Below, one piece after another: positions 22,503-33,589 of a stretch of 64,000 nt of DNA; the stretch's first letter is position 1, and each line of letters starts with the position of its first letter. The notes beneath the pieces were generated by a model. It made no database searches, was not told where the DNA came from, and saw nothing but the letters and a program-made list of their open reading frames with translations. The position numbers and the translations under genes are program-made. Origin of the DNA: Hexactinellida sp. DTS-2022 (Eukaryota > Porifera > Hexactinellida); assembly GCA_028753945.1 (NCBI GenBank), contig JAPNXP010000014.1, positions 3,844,001 through 3,908,000 on the forward strand. The letters are read 5' to 3'.

Positions 22503-22880
22503 ATGTGATGTGTATACATATATCAAGTGGTAAAATTTCTAAATATATAGCACGCACCACTGTGGAACCATATAAAACATTCACATCCAGAAATTTCCCA
22601 AAATAAAAAATAAATGAAAATCCTCTTGTAGAAATTCACAGCAAGGTGATTATAGTATTTTTCAACGAACTAGTTCTGCTATTACACATTATCTAAATGC
22701 TACTCCAAGAATATCTATACAAGAAAACCTGTACCAGACATTAGAACGACAGAAGAAATGGACAGTTAATGATGACCATAGACCGAAAATTTGGTGGTGC
22801 ACCCCAGGACATACATAAGTCTCAAGGATTCTATTGACAAGGGCATGTCCATCGATTATATAAACAGGATGGGGTGTGAC

Positions 22881-23476
22881 CAGTGTTGTAAATCAAATCA
22901 AATATTTCAAATATTTGATTTGATTTGATTTGATTTAAGAGAATTTGAATTCTCAAATGATTTGATTTGATTTGATTTGAAATTATTTGAATCCTCAAAT
23001 GATTTGATTTGATTTGATTTGAAAATATTGGAATTCTCAAATGATTTGATTTAATTTGATTTGAAATTATTTCAAATCATTTTCAAATCATTTTCAAATC
23101 ATTTTCGAATCATTTTTCAAATCATTTTCAGATCATTTTCAAATAATATTCGGTAATCATTTTCAAATCGTTTCCAAATCGCTTTAGTATAATTTCACGT
23201 CATTTTCAATTCAATTTCAAATATATAAGATCATTTTCAAAAATTCTATACGTTTTGACAGTGATTCAGAAATGATTTGAAAGTTTCAAATATTTCAAAT
23301 ATTTGATTTGATTTGATTTGAAATTATTTGAAATTTCAAATATTTGATTTGATTTGATATGAAATGATTTGAAATCTCTAATGATTTGAAATGATTTGAT
23401 TTGAAATAATTTTAAATATAAAATGATTTGATTTGATTTGATTTGAGAAAAAAAAAATGATTTATTTACAACCCTG
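22881..23476. mobile_element. hAT-like MITE with (TTTGA)n core and perfect 8-bp TSD
   Basis: The ends are CAGTGTTGTAAATCAAAT and, inverted, CAGGGTTGTAAATAAAT; TSD GGTGTGAC at 22873-22880 and 23477-23484. Almost the whole interior is degenerate TTTGA/AAATC pentamer repeats in both orientations, continuing from the terminal AAATCAAAT. Confidence 0.92.
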
Positions 23477-23662
23477 GGTGTGACATCATATGGCCTCATG
23501 AGGAAGGTTAATCTAAGTACCATTGATTTATATACGAGCGAACGCAGCGAGCGAGAAAAAATTTCTGGGGTGAAGAGGATTTTCAAATATCATTGAGTAT
23601 TACTAACAATTTATGACAACAATATTTTGCTGATTTAGGGAGGATAAAATTATAAGGTGCAC

Positions 23663-24744
23663 CATGGCCTACTTAATATACGGCTATATATGTCGCCGAG
23701 AAGGCCATAAAACAAAGAGGCCAGTTTCTAATTTTCAAAATGGAGAATTGATCTTTATTCGAATAATTAGCAATGATAGAGCTGAAAAGTGTATTATAAC
23801 TATATAGGAATATGGTATCCAGGTATACATAGCACCCTCCAGAATTGTGATATGTCATCATCTGATGACGTTATGGTTATTTTGGTTGCGAATTATCTTG
23901 TTTTTCTAGCATACTTTTAACATAGTTAAACGCGTTATAAATGTTCAAAATTTGAACATGGGTCTACCCAGAAGTAGTAGAATAAAATATATCGAAATTA
24001 TAAATGGAATGTTGACACATTCCTCGGTTGCCATGGAAAATGTATATTTCCTAAAATGTGCCATAACTCAAAAACTATGAATGTTATGTAAACTAGGCTG
24101 GTACGAATCTATCCGGAATTGAAAACTTCCTATTCATCGATAATACATTTTCTATGCCTAACTTCAATAATTTTTGAGATAATGAGATAATTAACACTTA
24201 ATTCAATTATTAGGTAATGACTCACTATCTCAAAGATTATTGAAGTTAGGCATAGAAAATGTATTATCGATGAATAGGAAGTTACCAATTCCGGATAGAT
24301 TCGTACCAGCCTAGTTTACATAACATTCATAGTTTTTGAGTTATGGCACATTTTAGGAAATATACATTTTCCATGGCAACCGAGGAATGTGTCAACATTC
24401 CATTTATAATTTCGATATATTTTATTCTACTACTTCTGGGTAGACCCATGTTCAAATTTTGAACATTTATAACGCGTTTAACTATGTTAAAAGTATGCTA
24501 GAAAAACAAGATAATTCGCAACCAAAATAACCATAACGTCATCAGATGATGACATATCACAATTCTGGAGGGTGCTATGTATACCTGGATACCATATTCC
24601 TATATAGTTATAATACACTTTTCAGCTCTATCATTGCTAATTATTCGAATAAAGATCAATTCTCCATTTTGAAAATTAGAAACTGGCCTCTTTGTTTTAT
24701 GGCCTTCTCGGCGACATATATAGCCGTATATTAAGTAGGCCATG
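23663..24744. mobile_element. P-type palindromic MITE, copy 2, arms of about 520 bp
   Basis: The ends are CATGGCCTACTTAATATACG in inverted orientation; TSD GGTGCAC at 23656-23662 and 24745-24751. The related hAT copy at 36580 shows the unoccupied site (GAGGTGCACCAATATTGG). The arms (23663 to about 24185, and 24230 to 24744) are nearly identical, giving a huge hairpin. Partial copies of the arm lie at 25340-25680, 44380-44720 and 50370-50880. Confidence 0.92.
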
Positions 24745-25339
24745 GGTGCACCAATATTGGGGGGGGGGGGGCGAATTCCCGAAGGGAGGTTGTGGTAAAT
24801 TGATCAGTACGGACCAAACCCTCTTTGAAAAAGCGTCGGGCAACTTACAGAACACAATAGTAATAAATCAATATAGTCGAGTAATCATAATATAACTTGT
24901 AGATATAACTATATTTTAAAAACTTTTTTTAAAATGCTCAATATTCACTCCACTCCTTGTCCCGTGCACCCCCGAGACGTCTCCCGTGCACCCCAGGTTG
25001 GGAACCACTGCCCTAGTGCTATGGAAATTCACTTTATATTCGGAGAGATATTTATTCTTAAATTCATGCACAAATACAATTGGGACCGTTATCCGGCCAA
25101 ATAGTTGTTCATATCCGGTAACTGGCCGGATACCGGATTAGAATCGGATATCCGGTACAGCCCTAATTTAAACATCAACTGTTCATACATACTAGCTCGA
25201 TAATTCAATATTCCCGTCAAAGAAGTTAAGTTAATAAAAATTAAGGATCCGATTGATCCTTCAAAGTAAATCCGGTTCAATTTTAATCTAAAGGTACAAA
25301 GACCAAGGCCACTAACATTTGAAGGAAAATTTCAAATTC

Positions 25340-26190
25340 AGAACAGCTAAACCACAAATCTCAGATTCTCAAATGTAGTTCCATTGTGTTTTAATAACCT
25401 GCTTTTATCATATTTAAACGCGTTATAAATGTTCAATATTGGAATATGTTGATGCCCAGGAATTGTTAAGAGAAATATATTTAAATTATTAGATGGAATG
25501 TTGACAGATTCCTCGGTTGCCAGGTATATGTATATTTCATAAAATGTACCATAACTCAAAGACTATCAATTTTATGTAAACTGGGCTAGTTCTGATCTAT
25601 CCGGAATAGTTAACTTCTATTCATTGATGATACATCATTTATGCTTAACTTCATTATCTTTTTGAGATAATTAGCAAATAATTTTTCTAAGCTAATGCAG
25701 ATATTCTATTAAATTTTGAGAATTTTATTTCGTATAGGTGCAAATGACACTCGATTAAGTAAATTTTCAAGCTTCTCAAAATGTGAATGACGTAATAACT
25801 TGGCGAAGAATGATAAATTTCAAGTGGAAACTTGAACTTGTTGTCAGGGGGCAATAGTTACGCCTGATTGTCAAAAACCTGATTTCGAAACCGTCCCGTT
25901 TCTTCAATCAACTCTGTGTATACAAACAAATATATACTATATACAGCATTGTGTATTTATAGTATAGATGTTTAAATTAGTATTCAAAACATTGAGCCCA
26001 GTCTAGCAGCAAGTCAGACTTCATTCAGTCAGAAAGATTCTGACAGCTTAGATTAAATTTCAGCTCGCTCACGCACGCCTAAAGTATTTATTTGTATTCC
26101 GTCTATGGGTGTATCTCTCGATTTTTGCGTGTCTAGCAGTTCTCTTCCAAAATCACGCGCCTGAAGGCGCATCTCGACCCTGCAAACTTT
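25340..26190. repeat. Fragments of P-type MITE arm and of other repeats
   Basis: 25340-25680 matches the arm of 23663-24744 (CTCGGTTGCCAGGTATATG, AACGCGTTATAAATGTTCAA). 25690-25960 resembles 43560-43800 (ACCGTCCCGTTTCTTCAATC). 26050-26185 is a decayed copy of the 185-bp hAT MITE. No gene. Confidence 0.6.
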
Positions 26191-26292
26191 TTTTTGCTAT
26201 AATTCCTAAACTTTGTTCAGAAATTTATGTATTATTGATATATTGAGTCATTACATACTACATGAAAAAAAAGTACAATATATACATCAAAT

Positions 26293-28266
26293 TCACTTTC
26301 CATCTACAACCAATATGTCAACTTCATGTTGCAGATAAAAAAGGATCTCAAAAAATTTTTTGCGAAGTCGCTTCTCCTTTTCACAACAGTTCTCAATTAT
26401 GTAATAAATTGAATGAGGGCAATGAATAGGTGAATTCAGCTTTTTTCCGCTCAGAACTTCAATTACAGTTGAAATATTTGTTATTGAACTCCATGGCTTT
26501 TTCCCACAACTCCAGATTTCATATAACAAACACCCATAAGACCAAACATCAGATGCTTCAGAGTACTTTTGTTCCGAAAGTGCCTCAGGAGCGGTCCATT
26601 TGACAGGAATATTCCCGGAATTGTTGGGTATATAATAATTTTCCATCTTTGAAAGCTTTTTAGACATTCCAAAGTCAGCAATTTTACAAGTTAATGAATT
26701 GTCAAGGAAAATATTTCTTGCAGCAAGATCGCGATGAACGAAATGTTTCTCGGATAAGTATTTCATTCCAGTTGCTATATCTATTGATGCCTTTAGAAAA
26801 AAAGGATGGTGTGAAACTATGCAATGTTGATCCAATTTATGATTCAAATAACTATCTAGGTCACCATGGTTCATAAATTCCATTATTATCATTGGAGGAT
26901 CAGTAAGAGTGACTATACCAATAAGTTTCATTATATTTGGATGTGAAAACTGCCCCATAATAGCAGCTTCTTGTAGTAATAATAAATTATCTATTTGTTC
27001 CAAGCATTTAGATGACTTTATAGCGATAGATGAACAACCTTTTCCAGTTATCCATCGTCCTTTATGAACTTGACCAAATTCACCTACCCCTAAAATGTCC
27101 CCTTTATAAAGGTGCTGAGAAAATATTTCTCTAAATTTGAAGGTGGAAAATTGAGAAAATAATTCTTCTATACTTTTACCTGGAGTCCAAAATGTCTGCA
27201 GAGGAGTAAAAAACTCGTCGCAATCGTAGTGTTTCTGATTTATGCCATCAATATAACCAGACGTGAATAAATAAATTCGTTCTTCAATAGTGGGTACTAT
27301 AATAGCCGAATAATGTTCAATCATATACTGAAGAATTACTTTATTACTCTCAGTTTCATCAATTTTCTCAGATAAAAGATCAAAAGACAGTGATCTATGA
27401 CTTGAATTATCGTTATCATAAACATTAAATATCGACATTGGCCTAAAAGTTCTCACTAGAGAATCTTGGTTTGCTCTTTCATAATTTTTATTACATATTA
27501 AATTATTTTCACTACTATGTAAATAGTCTGAGTGTATTTGTAGTGATAAAGATGGGTTTAAATTTTTAGAATGATCTTTATTCTCCATCCAACAAAGTCT
27601 ATATATTATAAAAACTCCAAAAAAACATGCGATAAGTAGAGAATAGCAAATAAGCAAAGTTCCAATCATTCCAAATAAAATGAATTCTGTAGGAGTAAAC
27701 GTTGGATTTTGTGTTACAGTTGAGATATTCAATATAGTAGAATTTGAAGGAATAACCACTAAGTTGTGCTCATTGGGAGTAGAATATACAAGTTTCGAAG
27801 GACACATCTGAACAAAATGGATTAGAAGACAAAAATTGAATGAGGTAAACTCTCTTGAACATTGAAGGTAAATTGTTTGGTTAAGCAATTGGCGGTAAGA
27901 CTCATTAGTTAGCTGTTGTATAGTTAATTGTTGATCATCAATCCCTCCCAATTCAAAACGAATATTATTTATATTAGCTCCCCGATCCTCAAAACATCTC
28001 ACTGGAAATTCGTTGATCAGTTTACATTCATTCTTAAATGTATTAAGCACAGAGAGCTTATTTTTGATCAATACACCAGTCTCTACACCTGAAAGCGCAA
28101 TTACTGGATTGTAACCAAGTCCATCAAAAGTATAAGTATTGCACCCAATACAAAAAAGACTCACCGGTTCATAGAGTAAAGGATCACATAATTCACCAAT
28201 AAAAGCTGATACAGCTTGGAATAAGAAGAAAATAACTACAACAGAATTACAAGCATCAGCCTCCAT
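26293..28266 (-). CDS. Receptor-type tyrosine kinase, single uninterrupted exon
   Basis: The 657-residue protein starts at the ATG at 28266. Residues 1-24 are a signal peptide (VVVIFFLFQAVSAFIG core); about 25-192 form a short cysteine-containing ectodomain with four N-glycosylation sequons; 193-223 are one membrane span (FILFGMIGTLLICYSLLIAC); 390-650 are the kinase. Visible catalytic elements: GVGEFG loop, AIK lysine (417), HRDLAARN (511-518, the tyrosine-kinase form), DFG (531-533), a YY pair in the activation loop (544-545) and APE (559-561). The ectodomain matches no family I recognise. Near the C-terminus the usual CW..dP..RPtF block is replaced by CCEKEKRLRKKFFEIL, so the Trp and the Arg-Pro are missing. 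No intron is evident, which suggests a compact or retro-copied gene. Transposon relics flank it on both sides. Confidence 0.9.
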   Translation of the reverse strand: MEADACNSVVVIFFLFQAVSAFIGELCDPLLYEPVSLFCIGCNTYTFDGLGYNPVIALSGVETGVLIKNKLSVLNTFKNECKLINEFPVRCFEDRGANINNIRFELGGIDDQQLTIQQLTNESYRQLLNQTIYLQCSREFTSFNFCLLIHFVQMCPSKLVYSTPNEHNLVVIPSNSTILNISTVTQNPTFTPTEFILFGMIGTLLICYSLLIACFFGVFIIYRLCWMENKDHSKNLNPSLSLQIHSDYLHSSENNLICNKNYERANQDSLVRTFRPMSIFNVYDNDNSSHRSLSFDLLSEKIDETESNKVILQYMIEHYSAIIVPTIEERIYLFTSGYIDGINQKHYDCDEFFTPLQTFWTPGKSIEELFSQFSTFKFREIFSQHLYKGDILGVGEFGQVHKGRWITGKGCSSIAIKSSKCLEQIDNLLLLQEAAIMGQFSHPNIMKLIGIVTLTDPPMIIMEFMNHGDLDSYLNHKLDQHCIVSHHPFFLKASIDIATGMKYLSEKHFVHRDLAARNIFLDNSLTCKIADFGMSKKLSKMENYYIPNNSGNIPVKWTAPEALSEQKYSEASDVWSYGCLLYEIWSCGKKPWSSITNISTVIEVLSGKKLNSPIHCPHSIYYIIENCCEKEKRLRKKFFEILFYLQHEVDILVVDGK

Positions 28267-28316
28267 TGTGAACACTATATTATTAATGTAAAATCAAGTA
28301 TCGGTATATTATCTCA

Positions 28317-28326
28317 ATATATAAAA
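28317..28326 (-). promoter_or_regulatory. Possible TATA box of kinase gene
   Basis: The minus strand reads TTTTATATAT about 50 nt upstream of the ATG at 28266. In DNA this AT-rich the match is weak evidence. Confidence 0.3.
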
Positions 28327-28365
28327 TGAAAGTCCAAAAAAAGCATTATTCGACTTCCCAAGGGA

Positions 28366-28433
28366 GGTATTAAAAAGTCTAATGAGCATGCTCATTGAGC
28401 CCAATGAGCATGCTCGTTAGACTTTTTAATACC
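28366..28433. repeat. 68-bp hairpin upstream of kinase gene
   Basis: GGTATTAAAAAGTCTAATGA...GCATGCTCATTG and CAATGAGCATGCTC...AGACTTTTTAATACC pair over 32 nt with one mismatch and a 4-nt loop. It sits 100-170 bp upstream of the kinase ATG. It could be a tiny MITE or a regulatory palindrome. Confidence 0.8.
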
Positions 28434-28499
28434 GAAATTCCAATATCTGTGAATAACTCAAAAAGGAAAACTGATAAATCTACCAAAACTATCCTAGAA

Positions 28500-29700
28500 A
28501 TAACTTATTAAATACCAATTTCAATGTCAATTTATATTTATTTGTTATAGTAGGAATTTAAAATAAATGTGACTAAAATATTTGAATTAATTACACTCGA
28601 TAAGTTATCCCCCCTATAAACAACTTGAAGCGTCTCTATATGTTAATTATTCAACTTGCGATAATTATATTAATTATACTTGTGACCGAGTAGGCTTCTA
28701 TTTTTCTAATTGAAAACTAATATTTTACATCTATAAACAACGACAGATAAATTAAGGCTGCAAACGGGACACCTATTAATGCACGCCTATGAGATTGGTC
28801 AAGGATGCACAAAAGCCTTCACGGACAATATTAATCACCCATCTTGGAAGGGGGCTGCTGAAGGATCTCCCATGCCTGTTGAGATTGAATCCAGCCAGAG
28901 GCACACAGGCACAGGGTCGGCCACCAGGACCCCAGAAAGTTGCAGTAAAATCCAATAGGGAAAAATACATTGCAATCCGAAAATCTCAGAACCAGGAAGC
29001 CAACAGCTCTAACTTGAACCAATGATGACCTAACAAAGCCAATCCAAGGCAAGAGATTTACTCCAAGCTAAACAACACTAGGACACCAATGCTCCACTCG
29101 ACAATCCAGGATGCAAGGAAAACAGTGGATTGCAAAGAAGCAACCAAAAGCCGGCGCTAGGTCATCCATGGTCCACAGCGACAGCCCAATGAAGGGGCGG
29201 GGCCAATTATGGGGTGACGAAGTCCAGAGTAGGCAAGGCATAACTCCTGTCAACCGGGGTTCGACTACAAGGAATAATTCAAGTGCCTTGTAGTGGATTC
29301 GAAACAGGCCTGATGCAAGCAAAGACAAAGGTGTGAACCACTAAGCCGCCGTGGTGGTCTAGTATCACTTTTTGAGTAATGGCCCAGACAAATTTTCAAA
29401 GGTGTCAAAGTGGCATAAAAAATTGTTTATCTAAAATTTGAGAACGGGCAATCAAACTTTGGCCTGTAAAGCGGATACGGATTAAAAAAACCAAGGCAGT
29501 CATTTCAATATTGACCCACTACATAGAGTAGGCGTCACAGTAATAATAAAATAAAGGCAGTGAGATTAGAACGGAGGCAATATACTATAGTATACTCAGC
29601 ACGCTAATATAAAAAGGCAGCGATTCCAATACTCGCCCACTAAATAGTATTCGACACAGCAAAATCCAAAATTGCATTTGTGTCGAAAAAACTCGAAAAT
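28500..29700. repeat. R-A family copy interrupted by SINE-like insert
   Basis: 28500-28758 (ACCAATTTCAATGTCAA, ACACTCGATAAGTTATCCCC, CGAGTAGGCTTCTA) and 29370-29700 (ATGGCCCAGACAAATTTTCA, CAAAATCCAAAATTGCA) match successive parts of the R-A element. The 600-bp GC-richer block between them is foreign. Confidence 0.6.
28760..29366 (-). mobile_element. tRNA-derived SINE-like element
   Basis: Read on the minus strand, the 5' end has a Pol III A box (GGCTTAGTGG, 29347-29338) and, about 42 nt on, a B box (GTTTCGAATCC, 29305-29295), near tRNA spacing. About 540 bp of GC-richer sequence without open frames follows. It splits an R-A repeat, so it inserted as a unit. The 3' tail has no clear poly(A) or short repeat, and I do not recognise the family. 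Confidence 0.55.
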
Positions 29701-29874
29701 TAGGGAAAATAGACGTAGTCATTTTGGTAGCAGATGAGATGTATTTATAAATGAGAAGCGCATGCGTTGCATTTCTAGTGGCGCATGCGCTACTTTTCAA
29801 TAATATATCATGCGCTGCTATTATTATATAGTAATGCTATGAGATAAGACATAATTATATCTAAGGCCACATAA

Positions 29875-30231
29875 AATAAATTACTTGTTTATCATCCATA
29901 TTTTTCGAGAAAATTGGGACAGCGGACGGGATTTTATTTTTATTTTTTATTTCTATTAATATGCAAATAACATCATCCTATGCCAAAAAATAAATATAAA
30001 TATTTTATTTAATTATAAAATAACATGACAATGCCAAATAATTAAAGTAATACTCTAAATATAGGACTTATTAAAAATTCATACATAGTACGTACTTTAC
30101 ACAAGTTATAGCTTAGATTTTGTACGATTAGGTTCATAAGATAATAATAAAATAGATCCGGACGGGTAGTTAAAATTGGGGCGGACGGGGATGATAAACA
30201 AGTTATTTATTTTATACGGCCTAAGTGTAAT
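29875..30231. mobile_element. 357-bp Harbinger-like MITE, copy A
   Basis: The ends GGCCACATAAAATAAATTAC and, inverted, GGCCGTATAAAATAAATAAC form TIRs that run on to TTGTTTATCATCC. The flanks TAA at 29872-29874 and 30232-30234 fit the 3-bp TWA target of PIF/Harbinger elements. A second copy of the same length lies at 38710-39066. Confidence 0.75.
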
Positions 30232-30689
30232 TCCTAATAGTTAAACATGTTAACCAATACGTTGATTGGAGTGTTGTTTAGTGAAACTTGCTCACCACAT
30301 TTTGATAAGTTATTTTGGAATGCAAGTAGTTAATTAATTTACTCATATATGCGCTAAATTGAAGAGATATACCATTCGCTATATCATTCTATCTGAGTAA
30401 ATGGCAGAAAATTACCAATATTGTCGTTGGTATGCAGTCCAAGTCTGAGTTCAAAGGGCTGTAATATTCAAAGTATATATTGGAATGGTCCTCTAATCGT
30501 CTAATCACATCTACATACCATTGAAACACATTTTGGAAAGCGAACGCAGACTCCAACTTTCGAAGATTCTAAGTGTTCGCTCTAAAATAGGGTGCTAGTG
30601 AAACATTTTTCTCATAAAGAATACCTTCACAAATTTGCTCACCATTTTGATTGTGGTAAATTATGAGGAGCAACACGATATATAACTTT

Positions 30690-31030
30690 ATCTAACCACA
30701 TTAAATCGAATTTCAGTCCTTGATAAGAAGTTTCTCAAATGGAATGTCTCGTTTATATAGCAGGATACGCAGTCTACTCTACTTTAAGAACGGGGAGAGA
30801 GGTGCCAATCAACAGGGCACTAGCCCAGGGTTTTTTTAAGGCCGATCTTGGTATAAATTTTGCACAAATATTTTTTGGAGTTATACCAAGATTCGGGTCG
30901 GCCGCGGCCGCTGCAGTGTTGAGTAACACCATATACTACTATATAATACAGATGGGAAAGCATCCAACCAACGAATAAAATAGAGAGGCCAGTTTCTGAT
31001 TTTCAATCTAATACAATCTATGCTTAGAGA
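30690..31030 (+). repeat. P-element-derived repeat carrying a transposase C-terminus fragment (copy 2)
   Basis: Near-identical to 16455-16790, including MECLVYIAGYAVYSTL from the ATG at 30739, the ATCTTGGTATAA inverted pair and the GGCCGCGGCCGC run. It is followed at 31075-31140 by a P-type MITE arm fragment (GAGATTCTCAGAACTGCAG, AGGCGCCATTTA). Confidence 0.6.
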
Positions 31031-31173
31031 AGTTGTGAATTTGACTTAATATAGGATAATAGAGTATAGTAAATCCATTAGTACTATTTATGAGATTCTC
31101 AGAACTGCAGTTTAGGCGCCATTTATTAATGATAACGTCTACAACTTCTAGTTTTATATTAAATTGACATGTA

Positions 31174-31416
31174 CCGTATTGCCTTGAATAGTAGCCGGGG
31201 CGATTATTGATTTCAAGCCCAATTTAGGCCCAAGAAAATGTTATGATTTTCAAGAATGGCGAATATTTGTGGAATATAATCATTGGAGAGAGTCAATAAT
31301 TGTATGGAGGCGATTATTTGATATCAACGGTTATTCTAGGCGGTGTCAAAAAATAATTAGGACCTATTTTTGGGGGGGCGATTATTCGAGGGGGGCTACT
31401 ATTCAAGGAAATACGG
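31174..31416. mobile_element. 243-bp MITE with TA flanks
   Basis: The ends CCGTATTGCCTTGAATAGTA and, inverted, CCGTATTTCCTTGAATAGTA form a TIR that continues as GCC(G/C)...CGATTATT. The flanks are TA at 31172-31173 and 31417-31418. GGCGATTAT units recur inside. A Tc1/mariner-like origin is suggested by TA alone. Confidence 0.7.
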
Positions 31417-31539
31417 TATTTACAATATATTAAAATGACCATTTTTCACCTTTTAAATTTGGTCTGAGCCATAGCTCAAAAAAAGAGATACTAAAATCCT
31501 ATTTTTTTTAGACCATTTGATTCATCATAAAATTTTGAG

Positions 31540-32860
31540 TCAAATAGGTTATGCGATTTTTTAGTTTGGGCTCAGAACCTGCAACAGTTTAGGTGCTAAT
31601 TTCCTTTGTTTACTTACTTTCAGTTTAGTTAAAGTGTTAAATCTAATTCTATTGTTTCAATTTGTAATAATTCTATTGATTCAACTTGTGAGATCGAGTA
31701 GGCTTCTATTTTCTAATTGAAAATGTAGATTATATATTTCATAACAACGACAAATTACATGAGTATATTTCCTTCTGCAAGAATCAGTGTTCGGAAAAAA
31801 CCGCCCTTTTCTAGAAAAGACCGGGGCAGGTGGAAAAAACCGCCCTTTTCTGGACTTTTCTGCCTTTTTCTATTGACTGACCTACGCGTAATTAATATAC
31901 GTATTTCGGTGTATTTAGTGGTTAATCCACTAACCTTTGTATAACATTAGGGATCCACTCTCAAAAGTCCTAAATTTAACAATCGTTGGCACTAGAAGTG
32001 TAGAATCTCTTTATAATATCTGTCTCTTGCATATAGAAGCTGACCATAAATGGGCCTATAGTGTTGCCATATATGGTCATAAGTGGGTTTTTCCAAATTT
32101 ACTGCCCTTTTCCGAGGTGGAAAAAACCGGTTTTTTCCGGTTTTTTCCAGGGGTTTTTTTCCGGAGTGGTCTTTTCTGGCAAACACTGGCAAGAATACTC
32201 TTGCACTTATAAATATACTGATGCATTTAATTATAATTAATTAAGTTTGTATTTAACATATAGAGATGTTAAATTCAAACTTAATTAATTTTGTTCATAG
32301 GGGTTATCGAGTGTGTGTGGAATTTAAAATGGCAGCCAAATTAATTTTAATTAACTTTTTTCAACGAATAATGAAACTTAATAATTGTAGTTATCTTGAA
32401 ATTGGTGTTAAATTATTAATAATTCTAATAATAATTAATACTAGTTAACGGAATATCATAAATCTCAGAGATGATACAAGATATAAACAAACTTCCAATA
32501 TATCAATTTAACTTTATGACACGTAACACCTCTACAAATGGGTCTTGACACCTTGAGGTGATGATGACATCGTTAACATAATGTGCTTTAACAATTATGT
32601 GAATTTTATATTTCGAATGGGTTGTTTGGGTTCACCCAACACGCATATAAGAAATGCTGACTCATCACATACTGTATTCCACTGAAACTTGAATATTTCT
32701 AAAATGAAGTGTGCTGAAACGAAACTTCCAAACTTTAAGGGTCGTTGCCTTCTGAAACACCTTTCTGAAATAATTTAACACCTTTATAGTGATGATGACT
32801 GATGAAAAAATCCAAAATTGCAGCTATGCCGACAGCATTTTACTTGGAGGCACCATAGGC
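31540..32860. repeat. R-A family copy, reverse orientation
   Basis: It matches the reverse complement of 45073-46330 (CGAGTAGGCTTCTATTTTCT, GGGGTTATCGAGTGTG, GTCTTGACACCTTGAGGTG, AAAATCCAAAATTGCAGC). A hAT MITE is nested at 31785-32188. Confidence 0.75.
31785..32188. mobile_element. 404-bp hAT MITE with perfect 8-bp TSD and GGAAAAAACCG repeats
   Basis: The ends are CAGTGTTCGGAAAA and, inverted, CAGTGTTTGCCAGAAAA; TSD GCAAGAAT at 31777-31784 and 32189-32196. Both subterminal regions consist of reiterated GGAAAAAACCGNCC/TTTTCTGG motifs. Confidence 0.92.
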
Positions 32861-32954
32861 GCAAAGTTTTACAAGTCTGAGGTTAATTAAAGTTGTAAGG
32901 AGATAGAATAACGCATTTAATGTATATTATTAAATAATGCAAAATACTTATTAA

Positions 32955-33366
32955 GGGATTCACGGTGGACGAACTGAACGAAAGCCAACGGTTTCCGAAC
33001 GGCAATTAAACGAACTGAATTGAACAAATTGAACGAACTGAACTGAACGAACTAAACTGAATAAATATGAATTAGAAATATAGATCCATTAAATATAATA
33101 AAATATGATATCCGGACATCCTTAGTGGACTCATGTCTCTTAGCTTAGATTCTAGCTTCTTAACCTGAACTTCAATAACAGCTTGGTGGATCGAACAGTC
33201 TATCATAAACGGAATAGTTCGACCAACTCACTGTACACTGAACTAAACGAATTGAACGAACTGAACGAACGCTGGTGGAGCTGAAGTTAGGAGGTGAACT
33301 ACAACGAACTGAACGTGAGTCAATTTAAGATTAACTGAATTGAGTCAATTCAGTCCTTTCGTGAAC
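32955..33366. repeat. GAACTGAAC-repeat region, probable MITE
   Basis: Many degenerate GAACTGAACGAA units. The left TTCACGGTGGACGAACTGAA and the inverted right TTCACGAAAGGACTGAATTG may be terminal repeats. No TSD was found. Confidence 0.5.
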
Positions 33367-33589
33367 CTTTCATTCCATGATTGGTATGCTAGCTATTATA
33401 AGTAGTAATACAAAGTTCTGCTACCTCGTGTAACTTATAATAAATAAAAGTAATAAATCTCTAATCATTGATAAATGTAAATTTATTGATCCAGGAAACA
33501 CCCTTATAGCTTGTAAGAACATTTATAATTAGTACTAAATAAAAATAATTAAGATAAGGAAATTAATGAGCGATTTGGTATGTATAATA

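Larger units (their letters stand above)
22785..25010. mobile_element. hAT element (CAGTGGTTCCCAACC type), left-truncated copy
   Basis: The right end GGTTGGGAACCACTG at 24996-25010 and internal blocks (TTTGGTGGTGCACCCCAGGA, GAGCGAGAAAAAATTTC, GTACGGACCAAACCCTCTTT) match the fuller copy at 36068-37434. It is interrupted by MITEs at 22881-23476 and 23663-24744. The left terminus is missing. Confidence 0.75.
21891..25164. mobile_element. CCGGATATCC-ended element containing nested insertions
   Basis: The left TAGAGCTGTACCGGAT...GGATCCGGATATCCGG and the inverted right TAGGGCTGTACCGGATATCC...GGCCGGATA form matching ends. Between them lie at least four other elements (22318-22502, 22785-25010, 22881-23476, 23663-24744). 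No clear TSD remains. Confidence 0.5.

Noticed and set aside
23673-24734. Two identical 62-codon open frames in opposite orientation
   Set aside because: They are the two arms of one palindromic MITE, not a duplicated gene.
29295-29347. Possible functional tRNA gene on the minus strand
   Set aside because: A and B boxes are present, but no acceptor or anticodon stem pairs, and the sequence continues as a long SINE-like body.
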